Below, piece by piece: positions 47,442-56,453 of a stretch of DNA of 64,000 bases. Origin of the DNA: an uncultured bacterium (GTDB taxonomy: Bacteria > Planctomycetota > UBA8742 > UBA2392). The position numbers and the translations under genes were made by a program. The first letter of the stretch is position 1. Each line of letters opens with the position of its first letter. The notes under the pieces were generated by a model. That model was not told where the DNA came from. It saw nothing but the letters and a program-made list of their open reading frames with translations, and ran no database searches. The DNA lies in the NCBI GenBank assembly GCA_938014885.1, contig CALLQI010000005.1, forward strand, positions 1 to 64,000, written 5' to 3'.

Positions 47442-48220
47442 AGGACTTCTGGCTGATCAAGGTGTTCCGCGGCACGGGCTATACGCTCGTGTTGCTGCTT
47501 GAGGCGCTAGGGCTGTTCACCCACGCCTGGAAGCGGCGCGCCGCGATCATGGGCCAGATGCACATCATTGGGGCGCAAAGCCTGCCCATCGCGTGCTTCT
47601 TCATGCTGCTGATCGGGATGGTGTTCGCGCTGCAAACCGGCATTGAATTCGCGCGCTTCGGCCAGACCAACCTGGTCGGGCTCGTGATCGTGTCGGCCAT
47701 GGTGCGCGAACTGGGGCCGTGGATGACCGCGTTCGTGCTGGTCGCGCGCGTGGGCAGCAGCATGGCGGCCGAAATCGGCACCATGAAGGTCAGCGAGGAA
47801 ATCGACGCGCTTGAGGTCATGAGCGTCAACCCCGTCAGCTATGTCGTCATGCCGCGCGTGTTTGCCTACGCGATCATGGGGCCCGTTCTGACTGTGTTCG
47901 GTACGCTCGTGGGTATCGCGGGCGGCGCGATCGTAGCCAATATCCAGCTTGGCGTGAAACTCGAAGACTTCCTGCGCTTTGCCGAACGCGGGGCTGAGCC
48001 CCTGGACATCTACTGGGGCCTGCTGAAATCACTCGTGTTCAGCCTGTGTGCGGCTGCCGTGGCGTGCAGCAACGGCATGCGAACCAGCGGCGGCGCGGTG
48101 GGCGTAGGCCAGGCCAGCCGCAACACGGTGGTGATCGCGCTTACTTTGACCGTGTTTTTGAATTACCTGCTGACTAGCTTCTATAGGATGGTGAAGCGGC
48201 TGGTCGCGGGTTTGATGTAA
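47438..48220 (+). CDS. mlaE: MlaE-type lipid ABC transporter permease
   Basis: This 260-residue MlaE/YrbE permease has five or six membrane segments. Conserved blocks include MHIIGAQSLPIACFFMLLIGMVFALQTG, ELGPWMTAFVLVARVGSSMAAEIGTMKVSEEIDAL and the final FYRMVKRLV. It forms the inner-membrane core of a phospholipid transporter that keeps outer membrane lipid asymmetry, working with the ATPase and MCE protein encoded next. The GTG start overlaps the stop of the lipoprotein gene. Confidence 0.93.
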   Translation: MKDFWLIKVFRGTGYTLVLLLEALGLFTHAWKRRAAIMGQMHIIGAQSLPIACFFMLLIGMVFALQTGIEFARFGQTNLVGLVIVSAMVRELGPWMTAFVLVARVGSSMAAEIGTMKVSEEIDALEVMSVNPVSYVVMPRVFAYAIMGPVLTVFGTLVGIAGGAIVANIQLGVKLEDFLRFAERGAEPLDIYWGLLKSLVFSLCAAAVACSNGMRTSGGAVGVGQASRNTVVIALTLTVFLNYLLTSFYRMVKRLVAGLM

Positions 48221-48232
48221 CCGGAGTGATTC

Positions 48233-49267
48233 GTGGCAGGAACTGACACAAGCCAGCGCAAGGCCCGCGTCGACCCGAACAAGCCGGTCGTCGAGTTCAT
48301 TGGCGTGCGCAAGAAGCTCAGCGGCCGCATGATCCTGGACGGGCTGGATTTCTCGGTCAGGCGCGGCGAAACGTTCGTGATCATCGGCTACTCCGGCACC
48401 GGCAAGTCCGTCAGCCTGCGGCACATGGTGGGCCTGATGAAGCCGGATGAGGGCAGCATCCGCATCGACGGCGACGAAATCACCACCATGACGCAGCGCG
48501 AGCTTGAGGTGCTGCGCCGCAAATTCGGCGTACTGTTCCAAAGCGGCGCGCTGATCGGCTGGCTGAATTTGTTCCAGAATGTCGAACTGCCGTTGCTGGA
48601 ACACACGAAGATGAGCAAGCGCAAGCGCGCTGAAGTCGTGCAGGAAAAGCTTGAGCTCGTGAACCTGTGGCAGGACCGCGACAAGTTCCCCAGCGAAATC
48701 AGCGGCGGCATGAAGAAGCGCGCCGGCCTGGCACGCGCCATCGCGCTGGACCCGCAGATCGTGCTGTATGACGAGCCCAGCAGCGGCCTTGACCCCGTCA
48801 TCGCCCACGAAATCGACAAGCTGATCAACCGCCTGCGCGACAGCCACGGCATGACCCAGATCGTGGTTACTCACGACATGGAGAGCGCCTACACCATCGC
48901 CAGCCGCATCGGCATGTTCTACCACGGCAAGATGCTGCAGATCGGCACACCCAATGAAATCCGCACCAGCGCGGTGCCTGAAGTGCAGCACTTCATCACC
49001 GGCGGCCGCGAAGGCGCCGTCAGCACCCGCAGCGATGCCGCCATCCAGCACGGCCGCGCACCCGGCATGCTGAGCCAGCGCACCGCCGAAGCAATCGATG
49101 CGGCAGCTGACGCCGCCCCCACAGAACAAGTGTACGTGCTGCTGGAAGAACGCCCGGATGACGGCACGCCGGCCCCGGCCGGCGCGCCATCCACGACGCC
49201 TGAGTTGAAGCCCGAAGCAGAACTGGAATCCACGCAGGAACACCAGACCCACGAGGAAAAGCCATGA
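48233..49267 (+). CDS. mlaF: MlaF-type lipid ABC transporter ATPase
   Basis: This 344-residue ABC ATPase has Walker A GYSGTGKS, the signature motif EISGGMKKRAGLARAI, Walker B IVLYDEPSSGLDP and the switch His in VVTHDM. The usual MlaF is about 270 residues. Here, about 75 extra C-terminal residues are low-complexity and rich in Pro, Ala, Glu and Thr (ERPDDGTPAPAGAPSTTP). The GTG start follows GGAG. Its stop overlaps the mlaD start by four bases. It supplies energy for the MlaE-MlaD pump. Confidence 0.93.
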   Translation: MAGTDTSQRKARVDPNKPVVEFIGVRKKLSGRMILDGLDFSVRRGETFVIIGYSGTGKSVSLRHMVGLMKPDEGSIRIDGDEITTMTQRELEVLRRKFGVLFQSGALIGWLNLFQNVELPLLEHTKMSKRKRAEVVQEKLELVNLWQDRDKFPSEISGGMKKRAGLARAIALDPQIVLYDEPSSGLDPVIAHEIDKLINRLRDSHGMTQIVVTHDMESAYTIASRIGMFYHGKMLQIGTPNEIRTSAVPEVQHFITGGREGAVSTRSDAAIQHGRAPGMLSQRTAEAIDAAADAAPTEQVYVLLEERPDDGTPAPAGAPSTTPELKPEAELESTQEHQTHEEKP

Positions 49268-50361
49268 AGTATGCGAACTACCTGATGGTCGGCATTCTCT
49301 TCTTCGGTGCGGTATCCGTCGCCCTGTACTTCGCCATGAGCCTCGCCGGCGACGGCAGCGTCAACCTGTTCCGCGCCAAAGAGGCCCAGTACACCATCTC
49401 GTTCCCCAACGTGGCCGGCTTGCAGCAGAACTCGCCGGTCTGGATCAGCGGCGTGCCCAAGGGCCGCGTGCGCAACATGTATGTGGACCCGCGCAGCGGC
49501 GTGGTCACCGTCAGTGTAAGCGTGGACGCCGACGTGCAGTTGTATCGTGACTGCAGCGCCGAAATCATCCCGGCCAGCGTGTTCGGCGGCAAAGCCATCG
49601 CGTTGACGCTGGGCCAGTCGCCTGAGCCGCACAACCCGGCCGACGACATCCGCGGCGAAATCGTCGAAGACCTGTTCACCGCAGCCGGACGCGGCATCGG
49701 CAAAATCAACGAAGGCATCGATGTGGCCGTGGACACGATCAAAGACGTCAACGCCATCGTGAAGGACGTGCGCGCGGGCCGTGGCGCCGTGGGCACCATC
49801 CTGTCCGACGAAAAGGTGGCCGGCGACATCGCGGCCACAGTCGAGAACGTCCGTGAAATGAGCGAAGACGCCAAGGGCATCACCACCAACGTCCGCGACA
49901 TCACCCAAAAGGTCAACGCGGGCGAAGGCGTGGCCAGCATGCTGCTGGAAGACGCCGACACCGCCATGCGTTTCCGCAACATCGTCAAGAACGTCGAAGA
50001 CGCAACGGACAACACCGTGGGTGCCAGCCGCAGCATCAAGTCAATCGTCGAGAAAGTGGACAGCGGCAAGGGCTTCTTTGGCGTGCTGCTGAACGACGAA
50101 GAAACCGGCGAAAACATCAAGTCGGCCGTGGCCCGCACACCGGGCGTCATGGACAGCGTCAAGAAGGTCACCGACGAAACGGGCATCCTGGTCGAACGCG
50201 TGAACGCGGGCGAAGGCACCGTCGGCAAGCTGTTCAACGACGACACTTTGTTCAACGATACGCTGAATGCAATCAACACTCTGCGCAGCGGCTTTGAAGA
50301 CATCCGCGAGCAGGCGCCGATCACCACCTTTGCATCACTTCTGTTCGGGGTTCTCCAGTAA
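49264..50361 (+). CDS. mlaD: MlaD/MCE-domain lipid transport protein
   Basis: This 365-residue protein has an N-terminal membrane anchor (MVGILFFGAVSVALYFAM), one MCE domain (YTISFPNVAGLQQNSPVWISGVPKGRV, through GGKAIALTLG) and a long helical region. In that region, a motif of type V-x-A-G-x-G-x-x-G-x-L-L-x-D-D recurs about four times (RAGRGAVGTILSDE, NAGEGVASMLLED, DSGKGFFGVLLNDE, NAGEGTVGKLFNDD). MCE proteins form hexameric rings that hold lipids. The extended helical part may act as a needle or bridge across the periplasm. Confidence 0.93.
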   Translation: MKYANYLMVGILFFGAVSVALYFAMSLAGDGSVNLFRAKEAQYTISFPNVAGLQQNSPVWISGVPKGRVRNMYVDPRSGVVTVSVSVDADVQLYRDCSAEIIPASVFGGKAIALTLGQSPEPHNPADDIRGEIVEDLFTAAGRGIGKINEGIDVAVDTIKDVNAIVKDVRAGRGAVGTILSDEKVAGDIAATVENVREMSEDAKGITTNVRDITQKVNAGEGVASMLLEDADTAMRFRNIVKNVEDATDNTVGASRSIKSIVEKVDSGKGFFGVLLNDEETGENIKSAVARTPGVMDSVKKVTDETGILVERVNAGEGTVGKLFNDDTLFNDTLNAINTLRSGFEDIREQAPITTFASLLFGVLQ

Positions 50362-50373
50362 CCGTGGACTGCC

Positions 50374-51279
50374 ATGCTGGCCCAGACCTTTCACAGCTTC
50401 AGCAACAGCGCCATTGGCCTTCCGGCCTCGGTGGCTTTGCATGCGGCCATACTGGGCTACCTGATTGCGGCCGTGATCGGGATTGCCGCGCTGTACGCGC
50501 CCGCCAAGGTGCGCATGGTGTGGGCCGACTGGACCGGCGGCGTGGCCACGCTGGCGCTGGTCGTCTACTTCGGTGCGCGCGTCGTTGAATCCGGCGTAGC
50601 ACCCTTGCAGAACATGTTCGAAGTCGTGACGGCGTCAGCGCTGTGCCTGGCGCTGGCGTACTTCGTGTCCACGCGCCTGAAGCCGATGCCCGCCCTGGGC
50701 GGCTTTGCCTACCCGGCACTGGTGGGCATCTTCTTGGTGAACTTGATGCTTGCGGGTTCGCTGACCGGAGCTTCCGCAGGCGAAGTGGCCAACCCGCTGA
50801 TTGCCGTGCACGTGCTGCTGGTTGTCTTGGCCTACGGCGTGTTCTTCATGGCGGCCGTGGCGGCGTGGATGTTCCTGATCCAGGAGCGCGCGCTGAAGCA
50901 GCGCCGCAACGAAGGCCTGGTGAAGCACCTTCCTTCGCTTGAGTCACTGCGCCGGCTGCTGCACCGCACGGTGCTGGTGGGCTTGCCCCTGCTGACGGTG
51001 GGCTTCGTGCTCGGGTTCGCGGCCTTTCCGCCCTCGCAGTGGGGCGCATTGCTGGCCACTCCCAAAGTGCTCACCAGTCTGGTGCTTTGGGCTGTGCTGC
51101 TGGCGGCCGTCGTAGGGCGCTTCACGGGCTGGCTGCACGGCCGTCGGCACAGCTACCTGGTGCTGCTGGGCTTTGCGCTGGTGTTGTTGACCTATGTGGG
51201 ACTGGGCTTGTTTGTGCGCGAAGGCGGCTCGCCGCGCCAGGCTGCCCATGCAAGGACTGATGTATGCAGCGGTTTGTAG
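50374..51279 (+). CDS. hemX: HemX/CcsA-type membrane protein
   Basis: This 301-residue multi-pass membrane protein is similar to the CcsA/CcmC cytochrome c biogenesis fold and to HemX. It has eight or so hydrophobic segments. The tryptophan-rich heme-handling loop is absent or reduced (PPSQWGALLATPKV), so the HemX-like role is more likely. Its position immediately before hemA, overlapping it by 16 bases, matches the hemX-hemA arrangement of other bacteria, where HemX lowers HemA abundance. Confidence 0.8.
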   Translation: MLAQTFHSFSNSAIGLPASVALHAAILGYLIAAVIGIAALYAPAKVRMVWADWTGGVATLALVVYFGARVVESGVAPLQNMFEVVTASALCLALAYFVSTRLKPMPALGGFAYPALVGIFLVNLMLAGSLTGASAGEVANPLIAVHVLLVVLAYGVFFMAAVAAWMFLIQERALKQRRNEGLVKHLPSLESLRRLLHRTVLVGLPLLTVGFVLGFAAFPPSQWGALLATPKVLTSLVLWAVLLAAVVGRFTGWLHGRRHSYLVLLGFALVLLTYVGLGLFVREGGSPRQAAHARTDVCSGL

Positions 51280-52604
51280 TCCTGGGCATCAACCACAAGT
51301 TCGCGCCCCTTGAGGTGCGCGAGCGGTTTGCGTATTCCGATCGCCGCCTGCCCGCTGCGCTGAAGGCGTTTCGCGAAATCCTACCCTGCGAAGAAGTCGT
51401 GCTGCTTTCTACCTGCAACCGTGTCGAGGTGTATTCCTTCACCGAAGCACCCGAGGCCCGCAACCGCATGCTGCAGGCGCTTGCCACCGACCAGGGCCTG
51501 AAGTCGGACTTTCTGCAGCAGTACTGCTACTTCCATCGCGGCCGCGAAGCCGTTGAGCACCTGTTCCGTGTATCCGGCGGCCTCGACAGTTTGGTCCTGG
51601 GCGAAACCCAGATCCTGAGCCAGGTCAAGCGCGCCTATCTGCTTGCCCAAAGCGAGAACTGCACAGGCAAGGCGCTGAACGGCCTGTTCCACCGCGCGTT
51701 CCAGACCGCCAAGAAAATGCACCACGAAACCGGCATCAGCGAAGGCCAGTTCAGCATCAGCAGTATCGCCGTGGGCTTCGTGAAGCGCGTGTTTGACGAC
51801 CTTGGCAGCAAGACCGCGCTGCTGATCGGCGCGGGCGAAGTGGGCGAGCTTACGCTGACTTACCTGCGCGACGCCGGCGTCGGCCGCGTGATCGTGGTGT
51901 CGCGCACACTTGAACGCGCGCGCGAAGTGGCCGAACGCTTCAAGGGCGACGCAGTGCCGCTGGACCTGCTGCACGACTACCTGCCGTCGGCCGACATCGT
52001 CATCAGCCAAACCAGCGCCGAAGGCCGCGTGCTGAGCAAGGCTGACTTTGTTGCGTGCCAGAAGAAGCGCGGCTTCGCGCCTGTGTTCGCGCTCGACTTG
52101 GCCGTGCCGCGCGATATCGCCGAAGAGGCCGCCGAAGTGGACGGCGTGTTCCTTTACAACGTCGATGACCTTGAACAAGTCGTGGCCGACCACGCCATGG
52201 AACGCAGCGCGGAGCTGGACGTGTGCCGCCGCATTGTGGCGACCGAGGCCGACTCATTCCTGGCCGGCTTCCAGGCCTACGCCGCAGGCCCCATGATCGC
52301 TGAGCTGCGCCAGAAGGCCGCCAGCCTGCAACAGGCCGAACTCGAGCGCCTGAACGAACGCCTGAAAGACCTGCCGCCTGAAGCCCGCGACGAAATCGCC
52401 CGCTTTTCGGAACGCCTTGTGGCCAAGCTGCTGCACCCGCAGTTCCAAACCATCCGCACCGAAGCCGCCAAGGGGCCAGACTCGCTGCGCCGCGCTGCGG
52501 CCATGCTGGGGCTCGATGGTGCCGGCGAAGCCGCGCCCGAAAGCAATCCGGAACAGCCTGCTGCTACCGACCCAAGTCCCAAACCGCTTCCGCCCAAGGC
52601 CTGA
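51264..52604 (+). CDS. hemA: Glutamyl-tRNA reductase
   Basis: This 446-residue enzyme makes glutamate-1-semialdehyde from Glu-tRNA in heme synthesis by the C5 pathway. It carries the catalytic Cys51 in LLSTCNRVEVY and the N-terminal VLGINHKFAPLEVRERFA. The tRNA- and NADPH-binding regions include LVLGETQILSQVKRAYLLAQ and LLIGAGEVGELTLTYL. The C-terminal dimerisation helices follow. The last 30 residues are a Pro/Ala-rich tail. It overlaps hemX, and a histidine kinase gene follows six bases after. Confidence 0.94.
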   Translation: MQRFVVLGINHKFAPLEVRERFAYSDRRLPAALKAFREILPCEEVVLLSTCNRVEVYSFTEAPEARNRMLQALATDQGLKSDFLQQYCYFHRGREAVEHLFRVSGGLDSLVLGETQILSQVKRAYLLAQSENCTGKALNGLFHRAFQTAKKMHHETGISEGQFSISSIAVGFVKRVFDDLGSKTALLIGAGEVGELTLTYLRDAGVGRVIVVSRTLERAREVAERFKGDAVPLDLLHDYLPSADIVISQTSAEGRVLSKADFVACQKKRGFAPVFALDLAVPRDIAEEAAEVDGVFLYNVDDLEQVVADHAMERSAELDVCRRIVATEADSFLAGFQAYAAGPMIAELRQKAASLQQAELERLNERLKDLPPEARDEIARFSERLVAKLLHPQFQTIRTEAAKGPDSLRRAAAMLGLDGAGEAAPESNPEQPAATDPSPKPLPPKA

Positions 52605-52610
52605 AAGCAC

Positions 52611-53399
52611 ATGTCCAACGGTAACTCACGGCTGGAATTCCTTGGGCAACTCGCGGGCGGCCTCGCCCACGAGATCAAGAACCCGCTCAGCACAATCAAG
52701 CTGACGCTTGAGCTGCTGGAAGAAGACATGCGCAAGGACGAGTCCCCCACCGCCATGCGCGCGCGCCGCAAGCTTGAAGTGCTGCTGCGCGAAGTGCAGC
52801 ACCTGGACGACATCGTGCAGGAGTTCCTTGCCTTCGCGCGCGGCCACGACATGAAGCATACGCGCACCGACTTGCGGGCGCTGATCGTTGAGCTGTTCGA
52901 GTTCTTCGGTGACGAAGCCACGCGCCGCAACGTCCGGCTGCACTTTGATTACGACGGCAGCCTTGAGCAGATCGTGCTGGACCGCACGCTGATCCGTCAG
53001 GCCCTGACCAACCTGCTGCGCAACGCCTTTGACGCAGTGGCCGAAAAGGGCGGCGGCGAAGTGATCGTGCGCGCCCGCGTGAAGGGTGAACTGCTGGGGC
53101 TTGAGGTGATCGACACCGGTTGCGGCATTGCTGAAAGCAACCATGAACGTATGTTCCGGCCGTACTTCACGACCAAGAAGGGCGGCACGGGAATGGGCCT
53201 GCCGATGGTGCGCAGGATCGTGGAGGAACACGGCGGGCAGATCACGTTTGAGTCTGAGCTGGGCAAGGGAACCAGGTTCATCATTCTGCTGCCCACCAAT
53301 CCGGAAAAGCGCGGCAGCCTGAAGTCGATGGTGGCCGTTGACCCGGCAGAAGTGCCCGACAGCAAGGCCACCACAAAAGACACCCGGGAAACACCATGA
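52611..53399 (+). CDS. Soluble sensor histidine kinase
   Basis: This 262-residue kinase has no membrane helix and no sensor domain. The dimer/phosphoacceptor His20 lies in GGLAHEIKNPLST, and the ATPase domain has the N box (NLLRNAFDAV), G1 (DTGCGI), F (FTTKKGGTGMG) and G2 motifs. It resembles NtrB-like kinases without PAS. No response regulator is encoded next to it. It lies between hemA and purD, with ATGA overlap to purD, so it may act with a partner encoded elsewhere. The C-terminal 25 residues are a polar tail. Confidence 0.9.
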   Translation: MSNGNSRLEFLGQLAGGLAHEIKNPLSTIKLTLELLEEDMRKDESPTAMRARRKLEVLLREVQHLDDIVQEFLAFARGHDMKHTRTDLRALIVELFEFFGDEATRRNVRLHFDYDGSLEQIVLDRTLIRQALTNLLRNAFDAVAEKGGGEVIVRARVKGELLGLEVIDTGCGIAESNHERMFRPYFTTKKGGTGMGLPMVRRIVEEHGGQITFESELGKGTRFIILLPTNPEKRGSLKSMVAVDPAEVPDSKATTKDTRETP

Positions 53400-54673
53400 A
53401 GGTATTGCTGATAGGTAGCGGCGGACGCGAACACGCGCTGGCATGGAAGCTGCGCCAGTCGCCGCACGTCAAAGAGCTTTTCGCCGCACCCGGCAGCGAC
53501 GGCATGGCGCGCTTTGCCAAACCCGTGAACATCAAGCCCGGCGCGCTCAACGAACTGGCCCAGTTCGCCAAGGAAAACCGCATCGACCTGACCGTGGTCG
53601 GCCCCGAAGACCCGCTGGTAGAAGGCATCGTGGACCTGTTCCAGAAGAAGGGCCTGCGCATCTACGGCCCGACGCGAAAGGCCGCACGCCTTGAGGGCAG
53701 CAAGGCGTTCTCCAAAGACATCATGTCGCGCCACGGCATCCAGACCGCCGGCCACAAGGTGTACGACTCGCCGGGCCCGGCACTCGAGTACCTGAACAAC
53801 TGCGACTATCCGGTGGTGCTCAAGGCCGACGGCCTGGCCGCGGGCAAGGGCGTCACCATCGCCCGCACCTACGAAGAAGCCGCCGCCGCCGTCGAAGAAG
53901 CCATGACCCGCCAGCGCTTCGGTGAGGCCGGGAAGCGCATCCTGATTGAAGACTTCCTGCAGGGCGAAGAAGTCAGCGTGCACGCGATCAGCGACGGGCA
54001 CAACATCCTGCCGCTGTGCCTGGCGCAGGATCACAAACAGATCGGCGAAGGCGACACCGGCGAGAACACCGGCGGCATGGGGACATACAGCCCACTGCCA
54101 CAGGTAAGCGACGAGACGCTGCGCACGCTTGAGCGCGAAGTAATCGTGCAAACGATTCACGCCATGAACGTCGAAGAGGTGCCGTTCAAGGGCACCCTGT
54201 TCGCGGGCTGCATGCTGACCAAGCAGGGCCCGAAGGTGCTCGAGTACAACGTACGCTTCGGCGACCCGGAAACGCAAAGCATCATGCTGCGCATGCAGGC
54301 CGACCTGTTTGAAGTGCTGAACGCCACCATCGACGGCAAGCTCGATACCGTGACCGTCGATTGGGACACGCGCGCCGTCTGCAGCGTGGTGCTGGCCAGC
54401 GGCGGCTATCCGCGCGACTTCCAGAAGGGCTACGCGATCAAGGGCCTGGACGCCGACTTCGGCCCCGACGTGCAGGTCTTCCACGCGGGCACCAAGAAGG
54501 TGGACGGCCAGTGGTTCACCAACGGCGGCCGCGTGCTGAATGTGTGCGCGCTGGGCACCGACCTGAAAGACGCGCAAAAGAAGGCCTACGAAGCGGTCGA
54601 AAAGATCCACTTCGACAAGATGGTGTACCGCAAAGACATCGGCTGGCGCGGCCTGAAACCCGTGAAGAAGTAA
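53396..54673 (+). CDS. purD: Phosphoribosylamine-glycine ligase
   Basis: This 425-residue ATP-grasp enzyme makes glycinamide ribonucleotide in purine synthesis. The N-terminal domain begins MKVLLIGSGGREHALAWKL. The ATP-grasp part has YPVVLKADGLAAGKGVTIA and EDFLQGEEVSVHAISDG, and the metal-binding VLEYNVRFGDPETQ is characteristic. Length is normal. It overlaps the histidine kinase gene by four bases. Confidence 0.95.
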   Translation: MKVLLIGSGGREHALAWKLRQSPHVKELFAAPGSDGMARFAKPVNIKPGALNELAQFAKENRIDLTVVGPEDPLVEGIVDLFQKKGLRIYGPTRKAARLEGSKAFSKDIMSRHGIQTAGHKVYDSPGPALEYLNNCDYPVVLKADGLAAGKGVTIARTYEEAAAAVEEAMTRQRFGEAGKRILIEDFLQGEEVSVHAISDGHNILPLCLAQDHKQIGEGDTGENTGGMGTYSPLPQVSDETLRTLEREVIVQTIHAMNVEEVPFKGTLFAGCMLTKQGPKVLEYNVRFGDPETQSIMLRMQADLFEVLNATIDGKLDTVTVDWDTRAVCSVVLASGGYPRDFQKGYAIKGLDADFGPDVQVFHAGTKKVDGQWFTNGGRVLNVCALGTDLKDAQKKAYEAVEKIHFDKMVYRKDIGWRGLKPVKK

Positions 54674-54703
54674 TCGTTGGCAGCAACCCGGCAGGAGGCA
54701 ACC

Positions 54704-55720
54704 ATGGCAGGCACATTGACGACGAACCCGCTTCACATTGGTGACGGCCCGCTGACCAACATTGCGGACTACATCATCGAGGGCGGCAAACTTGACGATG
54801 CCACGGCGCTGCGCCTGTTGCTGATCGACGATGCGCGCATCTACGACCTGATGTACGCGGCCTACCTCGTCAAACGTCACTTCCAGGGCGACAAGCTGCA
54901 CCGCTGCAGCATCGTCAACGCCAAGAGCGGCGCCTGCGGCGAAGACTGCAAGTTCTGCGCGCAAAGCAGCTTCTACCAGGCCGACACCGGCGTTGAGACG
55001 TACCCGATCATGAACGCCGACGCGATCCTGCGCGCGGCCGACAGCGCCGTCGAATACGGCAGCACCAACTTCGGCATCGTCACCGCCATCAAGGGCGTGC
55101 AGGAAGGCCCGATGCTCGAAGCGATCCTTGAGGCCGTGCGCAAGATCCGCGCCCGTGGCCAGATCGCCCCGGACGCGAGCCTCGGCGTCGTCAGCCGCCG
55201 CGTGCTGGAACGCCTGCGCGACGCGGGTTTGCAGGTGTATCACCACAACCTCGAAAGCTCGCGCAGCTTCTATCCAAGCATCTGCACCACGCGCGATTGG
55301 CAGGAAAATTTCGACACAGTCGCGACGGCAAAGGCCGTCGGGCTGGAAGTCTGCTGCGGCGGCATCCTCGGCATGGGTGAATCACCCGAGCAACGCATTG
55401 AGATGATGCAGCAGGTTTCCGCACTGAAGCCCGAGCACATCCCCCTGAATTTCCTGGTGGCCGTCAAAGGCACGCCGCTGGCCGAAGTGGAGCCCTTGCG
55501 CCCGCTGGATTGCCTGAAGGCGATTGCCGTGTTCCGCCTGACCAACCCCACCAGCGACCTGTTCGTCGCCGGCGGCCGCGTGCAGCAATTGCGCCAGCTT
55601 CAGCCCTTCATCTTCATGGCCGGCGCCAATGGCATGATGGTAGGCAACTACCTGACCACACCCGGCCGCACGAAGGAAGACGACCTCGAGCTGGTGCGCG
55701 ACCTGGCCCTGGAAAACTAG
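54704..55720 (+). CDS. bioB: Biotin synthase
   Basis: This 338-residue radical SAM enzyme inserts sulfur into dethiobiotin. The [4Fe-4S] motif is CGEDCKFC (Cys78, Cys82, Cys85). Other family blocks include KLHRCSIVNAKSGA, VYHHNLESSRSFYPSICTTR, and ICCGGILGMGE-type sequence (VCCGGILGMGES) and PLRPLDCLKAIAVFRL. The [2Fe-2S] cluster ligands are in the expected Cys positions. ATG 54704 has AGGAGG upstream. No other biotin genes are in the window. Confidence 0.94.
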   Translation: MAGTLTTNPLHIGDGPLTNIADYIIEGGKLDDATALRLLLIDDARIYDLMYAAYLVKRHFQGDKLHRCSIVNAKSGACGEDCKFCAQSSFYQADTGVETYPIMNADAILRAADSAVEYGSTNFGIVTAIKGVQEGPMLEAILEAVRKIRARGQIAPDASLGVVSRRVLERLRDAGLQVYHHNLESSRSFYPSICTTRDWQENFDTVATAKAVGLEVCCGGILGMGESPEQRIEMMQQVSALKPEHIPLNFLVAVKGTPLAEVEPLRPLDCLKAIAVFRLTNPTSDLFVAGGRVQQLRQLQPFIFMAGANGMMVGNYLTTPGRTKEDDLELVRDLALEN

Positions 55721-55724
55721 CGCC

Positions 55725-56246
55725 ATGAGCTTCGGGTGGCGCGGATCAGGCCGCATACACTCCAACCCGGCATTCTGGGGCGTTGTGTTCGGCTTGATCG
55801 GCCTTGTGCTTGTGATCGCGGGGCTGGTTTCGCTGGCGGATGCAGTACACCTGAATCAGCTTCAGCGTGACGGCGTAAGAGTTCCCGCCCTGGTGACTGC
55901 CGCGCGAACCGAGAACCGCAGCACCTACCGCAGTTCAAGCACCGACTACTACCTCAAGTGCCAGTGCACCTTGCCCGACGGGAAGGCCGCAACGCGGGAG
56001 TTCAACGTTGGCGTGGAAGTCTACGCGCGGCTCGGCCACGACGTTGAGTTCGCACCGCGCGAGGCCGAAGCCATCGTGCTGCCAGACAACGGCGGCTGGA
56101 TGTTGGCCTTGGATGTCACAGACAAGCTCGAACACGAAAGCCTGCTTTCGTGGCTGCTGCCGCTGATCGGCATGGGCTCTTTCGCGGTCTCCGCTGCCGG
56201 GTTCGTGAGTTGGCGCAAGTCCCGTCGCGCGGCCGCGGCCGCCTGA
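55725..56246 (+). CDS. DUF3592-like membrane protein
   Basis: This 173-residue protein has an N-terminal membrane helix (GVVFGLIGLVLVIAGLVSL), a soluble middle with beta character (RTENRSTYRSSSTDYYLKCQCTLPDGK), and a second hydrophobic helix (LLPLIGMGSFAVSAAGFV). This order fits DUF3592-like proteins. The function is unknown. It is four bases after bioB and probably on the same transcript. The gene at 56454 has a similar layout. Confidence 0.68.
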   Translation: MSFGWRGSGRIHSNPAFWGVVFGLIGLVLVIAGLVSLADAVHLNQLQRDGVRVPALVTAARTENRSTYRSSSTDYYLKCQCTLPDGKAATREFNVGVEVYARLGHDVEFAPREAEAIVLPDNGGWMLALDVTDKLEHESLLSWLLPLIGMGSFAVSAAGFVSWRKSRRAAAAA

Positions 56247-56453
56247 GGTGCTTTTAGGCTTTTGCAGCGCATCGGCATTCCCACCTCGCACTTTCCGCAA
56301 CAACCGATGCCGGCCGCGCCATGGGAACAGCCTCCCGGATCGACCCGGGACTCCGGCGACAACATCCTCTACGACGCTTCACGCGACCAGCCCAAGGGCT
56401 AGTCGCATGTACAGGCAGTTTGCGTTGCTGCGGACTTGAGTAGAATTTCCGCG

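Noticed and set aside
52997..55246. Long open frame on the minus strand across the histidine kinase, purD and bioB
   Set aside because: Antisense to three well-recognised genes and lacking any motif.
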